A DNA stretch of 64,000 bases from Aquisphaera giovannonii (GCF_008087625.1 NZ_CP042997.1:1426001-1490000); one strand, 5' to 3'; counted from the stretch's first letter, positions 43,482-53,235 are shown. Notes: a model not told the origin generated them from the letters alone. A program made the numbers and translations.

Positions 43482-43719
43482 CGCCTTTGCGAGTGGCAGC
43501 CAGTGAGCCGTGCATCGTCGTCAGCCTGCAAACTCGTCGGGCCAGGCTTCGCCGTCGGAGCTGGAGCGAGGGACGCCCCGTCTCACGATTCCTCGACCCA
43601 CGGAAAGATCGACTTCCGGTAGCCGCCACGGTGCCGCCCGGTCAACCGGGAGTCGTTCCAGGGCGTCCCACATCCTGGACAGGCTGATCCTTTGAATGTC
43701 CTGAACCGGAGGCGTGTCG

Positions 43720-44715
43720 ATGGACGACATGGGGCGGGTACTGCAACAGTTGACCCACGAGATGCGGCCCCCTTCGATTCGCATGGTCATCCATGTCGAG
43801 CAATCGAAATTTGAAGCCAGCATGGCCAATACGTCCCGACCGCTGACGATGGATCGGACTTACATCGAGACGGGCAAGGGGCAGCGGTATTTCGACGACA
43901 TCGCACGGATTGCCGGAGGGGGCACGAGCCGAAAAACGGCCTACAGCGATGGCCGCAGGTCCGCGAACATCATGTACTCGCCCAAGGACGACTCGACGGT
44001 CCAGGCCGTCAACATCGGCCACGAGTTCATGGGCGAAACGGGCATCGGCTATTACAGCGCACCGGAGCCGTTTCGGTACACACGCGTGGGCCTCATCCCG
44101 CTGCTTGAGGCCTTGCCACGGGCGGAGAAGCTGGGTCCGGCCACCGTGGCCGGTCGCGTCTGTGACCGCTACCTCTTCCGCGAGGTCAAGGGGGGAGGGT
44201 TGCCTCAGTCCCTCGTCTACGCCCTTGACCGTGCGACTTCCGTGCCCCTTATGGTCGCGGCCTACAAGGACGTTGAGCATGTGCACTCCGACTTGCCGTC
44301 CTGGGTTTGGGAAGCCGTGACTCTCGACGAGATATCCAGCTATCATTTCCCCTTGAGGTCCAAACAGACTGTCTACTTCCTATCATCCGACGGTGGACGA
44401 GAGGTCTCGCGGCCCGACATGACGCAGACCATCGAGGTGAAGTCGCTGGAATACGACGTGGTGTATCCGACGTCCACGTTCTGGCCGAACCCCGGCGCCG
44501 GCGTGGACGTGTTTGACTCCATCACCCGGAAGCACTCCGTCACGCCTGGCGCGGTCACGCCGAAGGCAACCGCGGTGGGGGTCGCCGACCCCATCCGGGC
44601 CGACCCCTCCGATACCGGCGCATGGCCCGTATGGCCCGTCGTCGCGTTGAGCTGCGTCACGTTTGCTGCCGCATTGGTTTTCAAGGTCCGCGACCGATGG
44701 CAGGCTCGACCTTGA
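43720..44715 (+). CDS. Orphan protein with C-terminal membrane anchor
   Basis: A 331-residue protein. ATG 43720 has GGAGG (43708-43712) 7 nt upstream; a GTG at 43714 is too close. No N-terminal signal is seen. The body reads like an extracytoplasmic beta-rich domain (RSANIMYSPKDDSTVQAVNI, GYYSAPEPFRYTRVGLIPLL, VAGRVCDRYLF), loosely recalling LolA/outer-membrane lipoprotein-sorting folds. One helix at the end (WPVWPVVALSCVTFAAALVF) is followed by a basic tail. The missing signal sequence may mean a lost 5' end. No family recognised. Confidence 0.6.
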   Translation: MDDMGRVLQQLTHEMRPPSIRMVIHVEQSKFEASMANTSRPLTMDRTYIETGKGQRYFDDIARIAGGGTSRKTAYSDGRRSANIMYSPKDDSTVQAVNIGHEFMGETGIGYYSAPEPFRYTRVGLIPLLEALPRAEKLGPATVAGRVCDRYLFREVKGGGLPQSLVYALDRATSVPLMVAAYKDVEHVHSDLPSWVWEAVTLDEISSYHFPLRSKQTVYFLSSDGGREVSRPDMTQTIEVKSLEYDVVYPTSTFWPNPGAGVDVFDSITRKHSVTPGAVTPKATAVGVADPIRADPSDTGAWPVWPVVALSCVTFAAALVFKVRDRWQARP

Positions 44716-45259
44716 CTCGCCTCGGATAGTCCGCTCGCCTGATCGCCCTCGTTGCAGCACCGCGGGGTTCGGGAGACAAGGACCGGAGCGGGCCTCAGCG
44801 AGCCTTCCCGGATCTTCTTCCTCGGTCCGAGGCGGTCGCCCCCTCTCCCCAACCCTCCCCCGCGGCCGGGGCACGGGATCGGGATGTGGCATCCCTGCTT
44901 GTGGGTCGTGAAAGGCCGCGGCACGGGGGAATTGGCCCCGGTCCCGTCCGACGGCCGGGAGTTCTCCGAGGAACCCGGGCTCAAGCGGCGTCGAGCTTTC
45001 GGGCCAGGCGTTCAGGATGCACGCGCGGCGGTTCCTGTGCAACTAGGGGCCGAGCGGTCGTTCGCATTGTTCTCGCAACTCCCCGGATTCCGCGGCCGCG
45101 ACCTCACGCCCTCGCGGCCGTCATGGCGCTTGTTTTGCGTGGTAGAATCCTGTACAAGGAGTATGAAGAAAGCCCGCCACCGGCGACCACCCGCCCGCCG
45201 ATCCTCCATCGCCGTCTCGCCGCCACGCGGCGGTCTTCGCAGACAGGGTTGATCTCGCC
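44716..45259. other. Intergenic region with a possible extended -10 promoter
   Basis: TGGTAGAAT (45140-45148) is an extended -10-type sequence about 112 nt ahead of the next gene; TTGTTT at 45130 is too close to be its -35 box. CCCTCTCCCCAACCCTCCCC (44839 onwards) resembles a dispersed repeat common in many genomes. No gene is supported in these 544 nt. Confidence 0.4.
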
Positions 45260-47620
45260 ATGACGACGAATCGACACCGCCGGACCGTTCGTCTGCCCAT
45301 GATCTTGGCCGCGGCCCTGGCCTCGTGCGTCGCGTCGCCGGCGGCGCTCGCCGGCGACTCGGGCCGCTCCGGCGAGGCGATCTATCAGCAGAAGTGCCTC
45401 TCCTGCCACGGCAAGCAGGGGGAGGGATCCAAGGAGTACGGGCAGCCGCTCGAGGGCGACCGGTCCGTCGGGCAGCTCGCGAAGTATATCGCCAAGACGA
45501 TGCCCGAGGACGACCCGGGCACCTGCACGGGCGAGGACGCGGAGAAGGTCGCCGCCTACATCCACGATGCCTTCTACTCGAAGGCCGCCCAGATGAGGAA
45601 CCGGCCGCCGCGGATCGAGCTCTCCCGGCTCACCGTCCGCCAGTACCAGAACACCGTCGCCGACGTCATCGGCAGCTTCCGCCCGCCGATGGACTGGGAG
45701 GGGCAGAAGGGCCTGCATGGGCAGTACTTCAAGTCCCACCAGATGTGGAAGAAGGACGACCGGATCATCGACCGCGTGGACCCGTCGGTCGAGTTCGACT
45801 TCGGCGTCAACCTGCCCGGCGACCCGAAGACGATCGGCCACCGGTTCGCCGCCCGCTGGGAGGGCGCCGTCATGGCGCCGGAGACGGGCGACTACGAGTT
45901 CATCGTCCGGACCGAGCACGCGGCGCGGCTGTGGGTGAACGACCCGAAGAAGCCGCTCATCGACCGCTGGGTGAAGTCCGGCAACGACATGGAGTTCCGC
46001 GAGACGATCCGCCTGCTGGGCGGCCGCGTCTACCCGATCCGGCTGGAGTTCTCCAAGGGCAAGCAGGGGGAGAAGGACGGCAAGAAGGACCCCGACCCGC
46101 CGCCGACCAAGGCGAGCGTCGCCCTGCTGTGGAGGCCGCCCCAGCAGGCCGCCTCGGTCATCCCCTCCATGTACCTGAGGCCCAGCAAGACCCCCGAGGT
46201 GTTCGTCCTCCAGACCGCGTTCCCGCCGGATGACCGGAGCGTCGGCTACGAGCGCGGCTCGACGATCTCCAAGGCCTGGGACCAGGCGACCACCGACGCG
46301 GCCTTCGAGGTCGCCGACTACGCGACGGCCCACATGGGCGATCTCGCCGGCGCGAAGGAGGACGACAAGGACCGCGCGGAGAAGGCCAGGGCTTTCTGCG
46401 TCAAGTTCGCCGAGCGGGCCTTCCGCCGCCCGCTGTCGGAGGACCAGAGGGCGTCGATCGACCGGGCCTTCAAGGCCGCCAAGGGGACCGACGCGGCGGT
46501 GAAGCGGGTCGTGCTGGCCACCCTGAAATCGCCCCGGTTCCTCTACCACGAGGTGTCCGGCAAGGGCGATGCGTTCGACGTCGCCTGCCGGCTGTCCTAC
46601 GCGCTCTGGGACTCGGCCCCCGACCAGGTCCTGGACGAGGCCGCGCGGAAAGGGGAGCTGAAGACCCGCGAGCAGGTGGCCCTCCAGGCCGAACGGATGG
46701 CCGGCAACCTCCGGGCCCAGTCCAAGGTCCGGGAGTTCCTCCTCCAGTGGCTCCGCGTCAGCCCGGGGCCGGACCTCTCCAAGGACCCGAAGCTCTTCCC
46801 CGGCTTCACGCCGGAGGTGGCCTCCGACCTGAGGGTCTCCCTGGAGCTCTTCCTCGATGACGTCGTGTGGGGGGACGGGTCGAGCTTCCGCCGCCTCCTC
46901 CAGTCCGACGAGGTCTTCCTCAACGGCCGGCTCGCCGCCTTCTACGGGGCGAAGCTCCCCGCCGACGCCCCCTTCCAGAAGGTGAAGCTCGACGAGAAGG
47001 AGCGGGCGGGGCTGCTCACCCACCCGTACCTGATGGCGGCCTTCGCCTACACGGCCACGACGTCGCCGATCCATCGGGGCGTGCTCATGTACCGCGGCAT
47101 CCTCGGGCGGACCCTGAGGCCGCCGCCGGCGGCCGTCGCGCCGCTGGCGCCGGACCTGCACGCGAGCCTGACCACGCGGGAGCGGGTGGCCCTGCAGACG
47201 AGCCCCAAGGACTGCCAGATGTGCCACGGGGCGATCAACCCGCTGGGCTACACGCTGGAGAACTTCGACGCCGTCGGCCGGTTCCGCAAGGACGAGCGCG
47301 GGAAGCCGATCGACGCCACGGGCACCTATCAGAGCCGCATGGGCGAGGCCGCGAGCTTCCGCGGGGCCCGCGAGCTGTCCAACTTCCTGGTCCGCAGCGA
47401 CGAGGCCCACGCGGCGTTCGTCCGCCAGCTCTTCCACTATCTGGTCAAGCAGCCGATCCGCGCATTCTCCCCGAGCGAGGAGGACTCGCTCCGCGACTTC
47501 TTCGTCCGCCATGACGACAGCATCCGCGCCCTGATGGTCGAGATCGCGACGAGGGCCGCGCTGGCCCCCCGGGACCCCGGGGGCAAGCCGGCGTCCGTGC
47601 CGGTGGCCGCGAGCCACTGA
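45260..47620 (+). CDS. Planctomycete cytochrome-like protein with PA14 and DUF1592/1588/1585 domains
   Basis: A 786-residue exported protein with signal peptide PMILAAALASCVASPAALA. A cytochrome c-type haem site QQKCLSCHGKQGEG (about residues 43-56, CxxCH) is followed by a PA14-like domain (about 145-290, HGQYFKSHQMW, WEGAVMAPETGDYEFIVRTE), the DUF1592 region (about 370-500), then DUF1588 with CQMCHGAINPLGYTLENFDA and VGRFR (a second CxxCH), then DUF1585. In planctomycetes this architecture is always paired with a DUF1552 gene, as here. Probable roles are redox or extracellular polysaccharide handling; not established. Confidence 0.9.
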   Translation: MTTNRHRRTVRLPMILAAALASCVASPAALAGDSGRSGEAIYQQKCLSCHGKQGEGSKEYGQPLEGDRSVGQLAKYIAKTMPEDDPGTCTGEDAEKVAAYIHDAFYSKAAQMRNRPPRIELSRLTVRQYQNTVADVIGSFRPPMDWEGQKGLHGQYFKSHQMWKKDDRIIDRVDPSVEFDFGVNLPGDPKTIGHRFAARWEGAVMAPETGDYEFIVRTEHAARLWVNDPKKPLIDRWVKSGNDMEFRETIRLLGGRVYPIRLEFSKGKQGEKDGKKDPDPPPTKASVALLWRPPQQAASVIPSMYLRPSKTPEVFVLQTAFPPDDRSVGYERGSTISKAWDQATTDAAFEVADYATAHMGDLAGAKEDDKDRAEKARAFCVKFAERAFRRPLSEDQRASIDRAFKAAKGTDAAVKRVVLATLKSPRFLYHEVSGKGDAFDVACRLSYALWDSAPDQVLDEAARKGELKTREQVALQAERMAGNLRAQSKVREFLLQWLRVSPGPDLSKDPKLFPGFTPEVASDLRVSLELFLDDVVWGDGSSFRRLLQSDEVFLNGRLAAFYGAKLPADAPFQKVKLDEKERAGLLTHPYLMAAFAYTATTSPIHRGVLMYRGILGRTLRPPPAAVAPLAPDLHASLTTRERVALQTSPKDCQMCHGAINPLGYTLENFDAVGRFRKDERGKPIDATGTYQSRMGEAASFRGARELSNFLVRSDEAHAAFVRQLFHYLVKQPIRAFSPSEEDSLRDFFVRHDDSIRALMVEIATRAALAPRDPGGKPASVPVAASH

Positions 47621-47704
47621 GGCGGACACGACCCCTCGTCGAGACGCAAGACGGCCATCGCCGCGTTCACCATAACCGGATCGAGATCCCCCCGGAGGCC
47701 TCCC

Positions 47705-49024
47705 GTGGCAAAGACCACCCACCGACGCGAATTCCTCCGCGAACTGGGCATCGGCGCGGGCGCGATCCCGTTCCTGCTCAACCTGCCGAGCCTGGGCTTC
47801 GCCAACCAGGTGAAGCGGAAGAAGCGACTCGTGCTCATGTTCAGCCCCAACGGCGTGTTCCCGGGTGCCTTCTGGCCGGACGCGGAGGGGAAGGACTTCG
47901 CCCTCAAGGAGAGCCTCAAGCCGCTCGAGCCGTTCAAGAGCAAGACCCTGATCCTGCACGGCGTCTGCGACAAGGTCCGCGGCGACGGCGACAACCACAT
48001 GCGGGGCATGGGCTGCCTGCTGACCGGCTCGGAGCTCTTCCCCGGGAACATCCAGGGGGGCTCGGACACGCCGGCCGGCTGGTCGAGCGGGCTGTCGATC
48101 GACCAGGAGATCAAGGGCTTCCTCCAGAAGGACCCGGCCACGAGGACCCGGTTCGGCTCGCTGGAGCTGGGCGTGATGGTCCCCGAGCGTGCCGACACCT
48201 GGACCCGATGGGTCTACGCCGGCCCGAACAAGCCGATCGCGCCGATCGACAACCCGTACCGGGCGTTCTCGAAGCTCTACGGCCGGGTGAAGGACCAGGA
48301 GAACCTCCGGAGCGTCCTCGACGACATCCAGGCGGACCTCGGCAAGATCCGCTCGGCCGTCTCCGCGGAGGACCGCCAGATCCTGGAGGAGCACGCCACC
48401 TTCGTCCGAGAGATGGAGCAGGAGCTCCAGGCCTCCTCGAAGGACCCGATCGCCCACGCCGTCCCCGAGCTCGAGCCGGGGGTGCGCGAGGACAACGACA
48501 ATATGCCCAAGATCAGCAAGATGCAGATCGAGCTGATGGTGCAGTCCTTCGCCGCCGACTTCACCCGGGTCGCATCGCTCCAGTACACCAACTCCGTCGG
48601 CATGGCGCGGATGCGGTGGCTGGGAATCAACGAGGGGCACCACGAGCTCTCGCACAACCCGGACTCGGACAAGGCGTCCGTCGAGAAGCTGATCAAGATC
48701 AACACGTGGTTCTGCGATCAGCTCGCCTACCTCGCGAAGCGCCTCTCGGAGACCCCCGAGCCGGGCGGCGGCGGCTCCCTGCTGGACAACACGACGATCC
48801 TGTGGACGAACGAGCTGGGCAAGGGGAACTCGCACACGCTGGACAACATCCCCTTCGTCCTCGTCGGCGAGGGCCTCGGCTTCCAGATGGGCCGCTCCTT
48901 GAAGTACAAGAAGGTCCCGCATAACCGTCTCTTGCTGTCCCTGGCCCACGCCTTCGGCCACGACATCAAGAAGTTCGGCAACCCCGACTTCTGCGGCGAG
49001 GGGCCGCTGTCGGGGCTGACCTGA
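47705..49024 (+). CDS. DUF1552 family Tat-exported protein
   Basis: A 439-residue protein from GTG 47705; GGAGG at 47694-47698 gives good spacing. Twin-arginine-like start [20 protein letters not shown]. The DUF1552 body has [57 protein letters not shown], and FVLVGEGLG. It belongs to the same fold group as DUF1501. Follows the DUF1592 gene by 84 nt and is its standard partner. Exported to the periplasm; substrate unknown. Confidence 0.92.
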   Translation: MAKTTHRREFLRELGIGAGAIPFLLNLPSLGFANQVKRKKRLVLMFSPNGVFPGAFWPDAEGKDFALKESLKPLEPFKSKTLILHGVCDKVRGDGDNHMRGMGCLLTGSELFPGNIQGGSDTPAGWSSGLSIDQEIKGFLQKDPATRTRFGSLELGVMVPERADTWTRWVYAGPNKPIAPIDNPYRAFSKLYGRVKDQENLRSVLDDIQADLGKIRSAVSAEDRQILEEHATFVREMEQELQASSKDPIAHAVPELEPGVREDNDNMPKISKMQIELMVQSFAADFTRVASLQYTNSVGMARMRWLGINEGHHELSHNPDSDKASVEKLIKINTWFCDQLAYLAKRLSETPEPGGGGSLLDNTTILWTNELGKGNSHTLDNIPFVLVGEGLGFQMGRSLKYKKVPHNRLLLSLAHAFGHDIKKFGNPDFCGEGPLSGLT

Positions 49025-49042
49025 GCCGATGGAGCCTGTCGG

Positions 49043-49070
49043 GGCACGTCGCCGGGCATGGCGACGTGCC
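49043..49070. terminator. Bidirectional hairpin between convergent genes
   Basis: GGCACGTCGCC (49043-49053) pairs perfectly with GGCGACGTGCC (49060-49070), 11 bp around a 6-nt loop. It lies 19 nt after the DUF1552 stop and 18 nt before the end of the VapC remnant. Only two Ts follow. Confidence 0.55.
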
Positions 49071-49087
49071 TTGGACTCTGGTCCGTC

Positions 49088-49243
49088 CTAAGGCGCGAGC
49101 CAGTCGGCGAGCCGCAGCCCCGGGATCTGCTCGTAGTCGATCGTATTGTGCGTCACGAGCGTCATGTCATGAGTCAGGGCGACGGACGCGATCATCAAGT
49201 CCGCGATGGGGACGAGGATGTTCGTATCGAGGAGGTGGGTCAT
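49088..49243 (-). pseudogene. VapC-type PIN toxin with a large internal deletion
   Basis: Reads 51 codons from ATG 49243: [11 protein letters not shown], the exact start of a VapC PIN domain with its first catalytic Asp, joined directly to [20 protein letters not shown] and [17 protein letters not shown], its normal C-terminus. Some 80 residues in the middle, including the conserved Glu, are missing, while the frame is kept. The ATG overlaps the antitoxin stop (ATGA, 49240-49243), the standard arrangement of these operons. The product is unlikely to be a ribonuclease but could still bind the antitoxin. Confidence 0.8.
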
Positions 49244-49485
49244 CCCTCCTCCATCTGAGGGCGTCGCTCGAGTTTCCTCGCCCGGTGGATCTCCTCCATG
49301 ATGCCGTCGAAGTCCGGGTCATCGGCCATCGCGCCGGCGGATCGGAGGATGCCATCACCCCATGGCCTGGTTGGCGGCACGGCCTCGACGCGGACCTCGA
49401 CCTCCTGCCCCTCGGCCATGCCGAGGTCCTCCTTCAACTCGATCGTCTTCCCGCGAATGACGCCGCGTGCAAGAGTTACACCCAT
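49240..49485 (-). CDS. VapB/AF2212-like antitoxin
   Basis: An 81-residue protein from ATG 49485; a longer upstream extension in frame is basic and unlikely. [20 protein letters not shown] then [14 protein letters not shown] is the short beta-rich DNA-binding N-terminus typical of this antitoxin class. The acidic/helical C-terminus ([20 protein letters not shown]) would wrap the PIN toxin. Together with the overlapping VapC remnant it forms a decayed type II toxin-antitoxin operon. Confidence 0.75.
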   Translation of the reverse strand: MGVTLARGVIRGKTIELKEDLGMAEGQEVEVRVEAVPPTRPWGDGILRSAGAMADDPDFDGIMEEIHRARKLERRPQMEEG

Positions 49486-49580
49486 GGCTCGCCTCCCGAG
49501 ACGCAGGACTGACCGCGTCACCGTACATCTTCGCATCGAGGTACGGTCATTCGCCAGGCGAGCATCGTACCTACTCGAGC

Positions 49581-51329
49581 TCAAGACACCGGCTTGATCG
49601 TTGCCTCGCCCTGTTCCGCCAGGAATCGCTCCAGCGGCGGGTGGACCCGGTGGTGGCCGGTGGCCTGCTGGTAGGCGTGGGCGACGGCCAGCAGGGTGGA
49701 CTCGTCGTGGAGGCGGCCGGTGAGGGTGACGGAGCGCGGGCCGGGGCGGCCGTTGATGTCGCGCAGCGGGCCGGGGAAGACGGCCGTGGGATGGCCGGTG
49801 AGGTTAGTGATCACGAGGTCGTCCCCGGCGCCGACGTAGACGTCCACGGCCTCCATCAGCCGGGCCATCGACCGCATGAGCAGGGTCCGCGCCCGCGAGG
49901 CGCGGAGGTACTCAACCGCCGGGATGAACTGGCCCTCCAGGAACGTGGCGGGCCACTCATTCAGGCCCTCGGTGACGTGGTTCCGCGTCAGCTCGTCGAA
50001 CGCCGCGGCGCACTCGGCGGTCAGCATGATGAGGATGTCGCGCGCGGGCACGTCCCTGGGCAGCTCGATCGGACGCGGGTCGAGGCCCAGCGACTTCAGG
50101 ACGTGCAGCTCCTCGCGGCGGTCGGCCGGCCGCTGGGGATCCTCGACGTAGCCGATCCTGAGGCCCGACAAGTCTGCTTTCGGCGGCCAGGCGAACGGCT
50201 GATCGACGGCCGTCGCGTCGAGGCCGTCGTGGCCGTGGATCGCGTCGAAGACGAGCGCGCAGTCCTCGATGGATCGGGCGATCGGGCCGATCTTGTCCAT
50301 CGACCACGAGAGCGCCATGCAGCCGTGGCGGCTGACGCGCCCGAAGGTCGGCCGCAGGCCGGAGGTGCCGCAGGCCCGGCTGGGGGAGACGATGCTGCCG
50401 AGCGTCTCGCTGCCGATGGCGAAGCCGACGAGCCCCGCCGCGACCGCCGAGGCCGAGCCGGCCGACGAGCCGCTCGAGCCCCGGCGCGGATCCCAGGGGC
50501 TCCGGGTCTGGCCGCCGTACCATCTATCCCCCATCGCCAGGGCGCCCAGGCTGAGCTTGGCCACGAGCACCGCACCGGCCTCTTCCAGCCGGGCGGCGAC
50601 GGTCGCCTTCTCGTCGATCACCCGCCCCTTGAACTGCGGCGCGCCCCAGCCGGTGGGATAGCCGGGGTAGGCGATCAGGTCCTTCGCCCCCCACGGGATG
50701 CCGTGCAGCGGGCCGCGGTACTTGCCGGCGGCGATCTCCGCGTCCGCGGCCGCCGCCTGCTTCATCGCCAGGTCCTCGGTGAGCGTCACCACGCACTTGA
50801 GGACCGGGTCGAACCGCCGAAGCCGGGCGAGGTAGAGCTTCGTCAGCTCGGTCGAGGTCACCTCCCGGGTGCGGACGAGCCCCGCCAGCTCGGAGACCGG
50901 GAGGAAGGCCAGCTCCTCGTCGCCGGCCGGCCGCGACGCGACGGTGGCGGTGATCGGCGTCGCCCCGCCTCGCGACACGCCCGACGCGGGCCGGAGCCCG
51001 GGCGCGGGGACGAACGAGAGCGCCGGCGGGACGTCGTAAGGGATCGCGACCTCGCGGAGCGCCCGGAAGGAGGCGGTCGTCCCCTTCAGCTCCGCGACCG
51101 CCTGCTCGCGCTCCCCGTCCGTGAGCGAGAGCCCGGCGATCCACTCGGCCTGGCGGACCATCTCCGCCGTGACCGCGCCGGCCTGGGCCGCCTGCGCCGC
51201 GAGGGCCCGGCGGAAGGTCGCCGTCCCGACGCCCAGGGCCCCGATCGCCGCGCGGCGGCCCATCGGGGACCCGCCATGCCGGGCGGCCGGCCCGGCCCCA
51301 TCCCCTCGATCATCCGTTCGGTTGTTCAT
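49581..51329 (-). CDS. Amidase signature family protein, probably exported
   Basis: A 582-residue protein from ATG 51329. The Arg-rich N-terminus before IGALGVGTATFRRALAAQ (MGRRAAIGAL, about residues 23-40) is compatible with a Tat signal, though without the strict SRRxFLK motif. After a linker, the amidase signature region has the catalytic Lys in GIPWGAKDLIAYPG, then GSSGSSAGSASAVAAGL and GSETLGSIVSPSRACG for the Ser-cisSer-Lys triad. Such enzymes hydrolyse amides (amino-acid amides, nitrile-derived amides, or the Gln-tRNA amidotransferase reaction). Not the GatA subunit: the N-terminal extension and lack of gatB/gatC argue against it. Substrate unknown. Confidence 0.85.
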   Translation of the reverse strand: MNNRTDDRGDGAGPAARHGGSPMGRRAAIGALGVGTATFRRALAAQAAQAGAVTAEMVRQAEWIAGLSLTDGEREQAVAELKGTTASFRALREVAIPYDVPPALSFVPAPGLRPASGVSRGGATPITATVASRPAGDEELAFLPVSELAGLVRTREVTSTELTKLYLARLRRFDPVLKCVVTLTEDLAMKQAAAADAEIAAGKYRGPLHGIPWGAKDLIAYPGYPTGWGAPQFKGRVIDEKATVAARLEEAGAVLVAKLSLGALAMGDRWYGGQTRSPWDPRRGSSGSSAGSASAVAAGLVGFAIGSETLGSIVSPSRACGTSGLRPTFGRVSRHGCMALSWSMDKIGPIARSIEDCALVFDAIHGHDGLDATAVDQPFAWPPKADLSGLRIGYVEDPQRPADRREELHVLKSLGLDPRPIELPRDVPARDILIMLTAECAAAFDELTRNHVTEGLNEWPATFLEGQFIPAVEYLRASRARTLLMRSMARLMEAVDVYVGAGDDLVITNLTGHPTAVFPGPLRDINGRPGPRSVTLTGRLHDESTLLAVAHAYQQATGHHRVHPPLERFLAEQGEATIKPVS

Positions 51330-51631
51330 GCGAAATGCCCGTAATTTGATAGCCTCGTTCGGCAGGATCCGGGGGAGAGGTCCCACGATGATCGGGCATG
51401 GGCGGCGGGTTCTCAAGGGATCCTCGGGCGGCGTCACGGCAGGGGCGTTGCGACCGGGCGGCCGGGGCCCCGCGTCGGAGGGGCTCCTCCTTGACACGGC
51501 CCGGCCGTCCTCATACGTTCCAATCATCCGAGATCGTCGTGCCGAGCGATCCTACCTCGTTCTCACCTACCACCCTGGGGTCCTGCGGGCCCGACCGCAG
51601 CGCCCGGCCCCTGCCCGATCGGAGCCCGACC

Positions 51632-53029
51632 ATGAAGGACGCGAACCGTCCGGTTTCCACCCGCCGCGAATTGCTCCAGAACACCGGCCGCCTGGCGGCC
51701 GCCTCCGCCCTGGCCGGCGTCGCCGTCCCCTCGGTCCACGCGGCGGGGACCGACCTGATCCAGGTGGCCCTGATCGGCTGCGGCGGCCGCGGCACCGGCG
51801 CGGCGAACAACGCGCTGTCCACCAAGAGCGGGCCCATCAAGCTCGTCGCCATGGCCGACGTCTTCGAGGAGAAGCTCTGGAAGAGCTACAAGAACCTGTA
51901 CGAGGACAAGGAGCACGCCGGCAAGGTCGACGTGCCGATCGACCGCCAGTTCATCGGCTTCGACGCCTACAAGAAGGCGATGGACGTCCTGAAGCCGGGC
52001 GACGTGGCCATCTTCACGACGCCCCCGGCCTTCCGCTGGGTGCACTTCACCTACGCGATCGAGAAGGGCCTGAACGTCTTCATGGAGAAGCCGCTCACGG
52101 TGGACGGCCCGACGTCCAAGCGGATGCTCGCGCTGGCCGAGGCCGCCAGCAAGAAGAACCTGAAGGTGGGCGTCGGCCTGATGTCCCGCCACAGCCGGGC
52201 GATGCAGGAGCTGGCCAAGCGGGTGCACGACGGCCAGATCGGCGAGATCGTCCTCCAGCGCGGGTACCGGATGCACGGGCCCGACGGCTACTTCCACTCG
52301 CTGCCGGTGCCCAACGGGACGGGCGAGCTCTTCTACCAGATCAAGCGGTTCCACAGCTTCCTCTGGGCCAGCGGCGGCAACTACAGCGACTTCTACATCC
52401 ACGGGATTGACCACCTCTGCTGGATGAAGAACGCCTGGCCGGTGAAGGCCGAGGCCGTGGGCGGCCGGCACTACCGCAACAGCCCCGAGGGGCTCCCCTA
52501 CATCGACCAGAACTTCGACGTGTACTCGGTGGAGTACACCTACGCCGACGGCACGAAGTTCGTCTACGACGGCCGCTGCATGGACGGCTGCGAGAACCGG
52601 TACGCGAGCTTCCTGCACGGCACCAAGGGCTCGGCCGTCGTCTCCAAGGCCGGCGACATCGGCCAGCCCTCCAGCATCTACAAGACGCAGAGCATGAAGC
52701 GCCCGGACCTCGTCTGGGAGTCCAAGGTGAAGCCCGAGGAGCGGGACCCGTACCAGAACGAGTGGAACGAGCTGATCGAGGCCATCCGCAAGGACACGCC
52801 CTACAACGAGGTGAAGCGGGGCGTCGAGGCGAGCCTCGTGACCTCGATGGGCCGGATGGCCGCCCACACCGGCCAGGAGATCACGTTCGAGGATATGCTC
52901 AACTGCAAGCACGAGTTCGCGCCGGGCGTGGACAAGCTGACCATGGACTCCCCGGCCCCGCTCCAGGCCGGCAAGGACGGCAAGTACCCCGTCCCCATGC
53001 CGGGCATCACCACGACCACGGAGTATTGA
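51632..53029 (+). CDS. Tat-exported Gfo/Idh/MocA-type oxidoreductase
   Basis: A 465-residue protein. ATG 51632 opens a Tat-type signal (STRRELLQNTGRLAAASALA). A Rossmann fold follows (VALIGCGGRGTGAANNAL, about 46-63), then the conserved Lys in VFMEKPLTVDG (about 149-159) and the C-terminal alpha/beta domain with HGIDHLCWMKNAWPVKAEAV. Exported Gfo/Idh/MocA proteins are a planctomycete hallmark. They are NAD(P)-dependent in the family, often acting on sugars or inositols; here the cofactor would have to be exported with the folded protein by Tat. Confidence 0.9.
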   Translation: MKDANRPVSTRRELLQNTGRLAAASALAGVAVPSVHAAGTDLIQVALIGCGGRGTGAANNALSTKSGPIKLVAMADVFEEKLWKSYKNLYEDKEHAGKVDVPIDRQFIGFDAYKKAMDVLKPGDVAIFTTPPAFRWVHFTYAIEKGLNVFMEKPLTVDGPTSKRMLALAEAASKKNLKVGVGLMSRHSRAMQELAKRVHDGQIGEIVLQRGYRMHGPDGYFHSLPVPNGTGELFYQIKRFHSFLWASGGNYSDFYIHGIDHLCWMKNAWPVKAEAVGGRHYRNSPEGLPYIDQNFDVYSVEYTYADGTKFVYDGRCMDGCENRYASFLHGTKGSAVVSKAGDIGQPSSIYKTQSMKRPDLVWESKVKPEERDPYQNEWNELIEAIRKDTPYNEVKRGVEASLVTSMGRMAAHTGQEITFEDMLNCKHEFAPGVDKLTMDSPAPLQAGKDGKYPVPMPGITTTTEY

Positions 53030-53038
53030 TCGCCTCCG

Positions 53039-53074
53039 CCGCCGTCCCCGGGCACTCGCGCCCGGGGACGGCGG
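53039..53074 (+). terminator. Strong hairpin after the oxidoreductase gene
   Basis: CCGCCGTCCCCGGG (53039-53052) pairs with CCCGGGGACGGCGG (53061-53074), 14 bp, 8-nt loop, 10 nt after the stop. No T tract. Confidence 0.5.
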
Positions 53075-53082
53075 GGAGGGTC

Positions 53083-53235
53083 TGTGGCTCCCTCTTGGCG
53101 AGGGGAAGCCAGCCCGGCTCTCCCGCTTACGAAGGGGGAGTTGGAGGGGGTGTATTGCCCAGGCCGAGGCGATCGAATACACCCCGCCTGTATCCCCCCC
53201 CTCGTAAGGGGGGAAGTCAATCCGGTGCTATTCCC
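53083..53235. repeat. Dispersed repeat family A, copy 4
   Basis: GGTCTGTGGCTCCCTCTTGG (53084 onwards), then CTTACGAAGGGGGAG, GTTGGAGGGGGTGTATTGCC, the CAGGCCGAGGCGATCG core, CGCCTGTATCCCCCCCTCGT and AAGGGGGGAAGTCAATCCGG. Lies between a stop codon and the 3' end of the convergent sigma-factor gene, as expected for an intergenic element. Confidence 0.8.

Noticed and set aside
45104-48961. An open frame of 1,285 codons on the minus strand opposite the DUF1592 and DUF1552 genes
   Set aside because: Low complexity, no domains. Both plus-strand genes are unmistakable.
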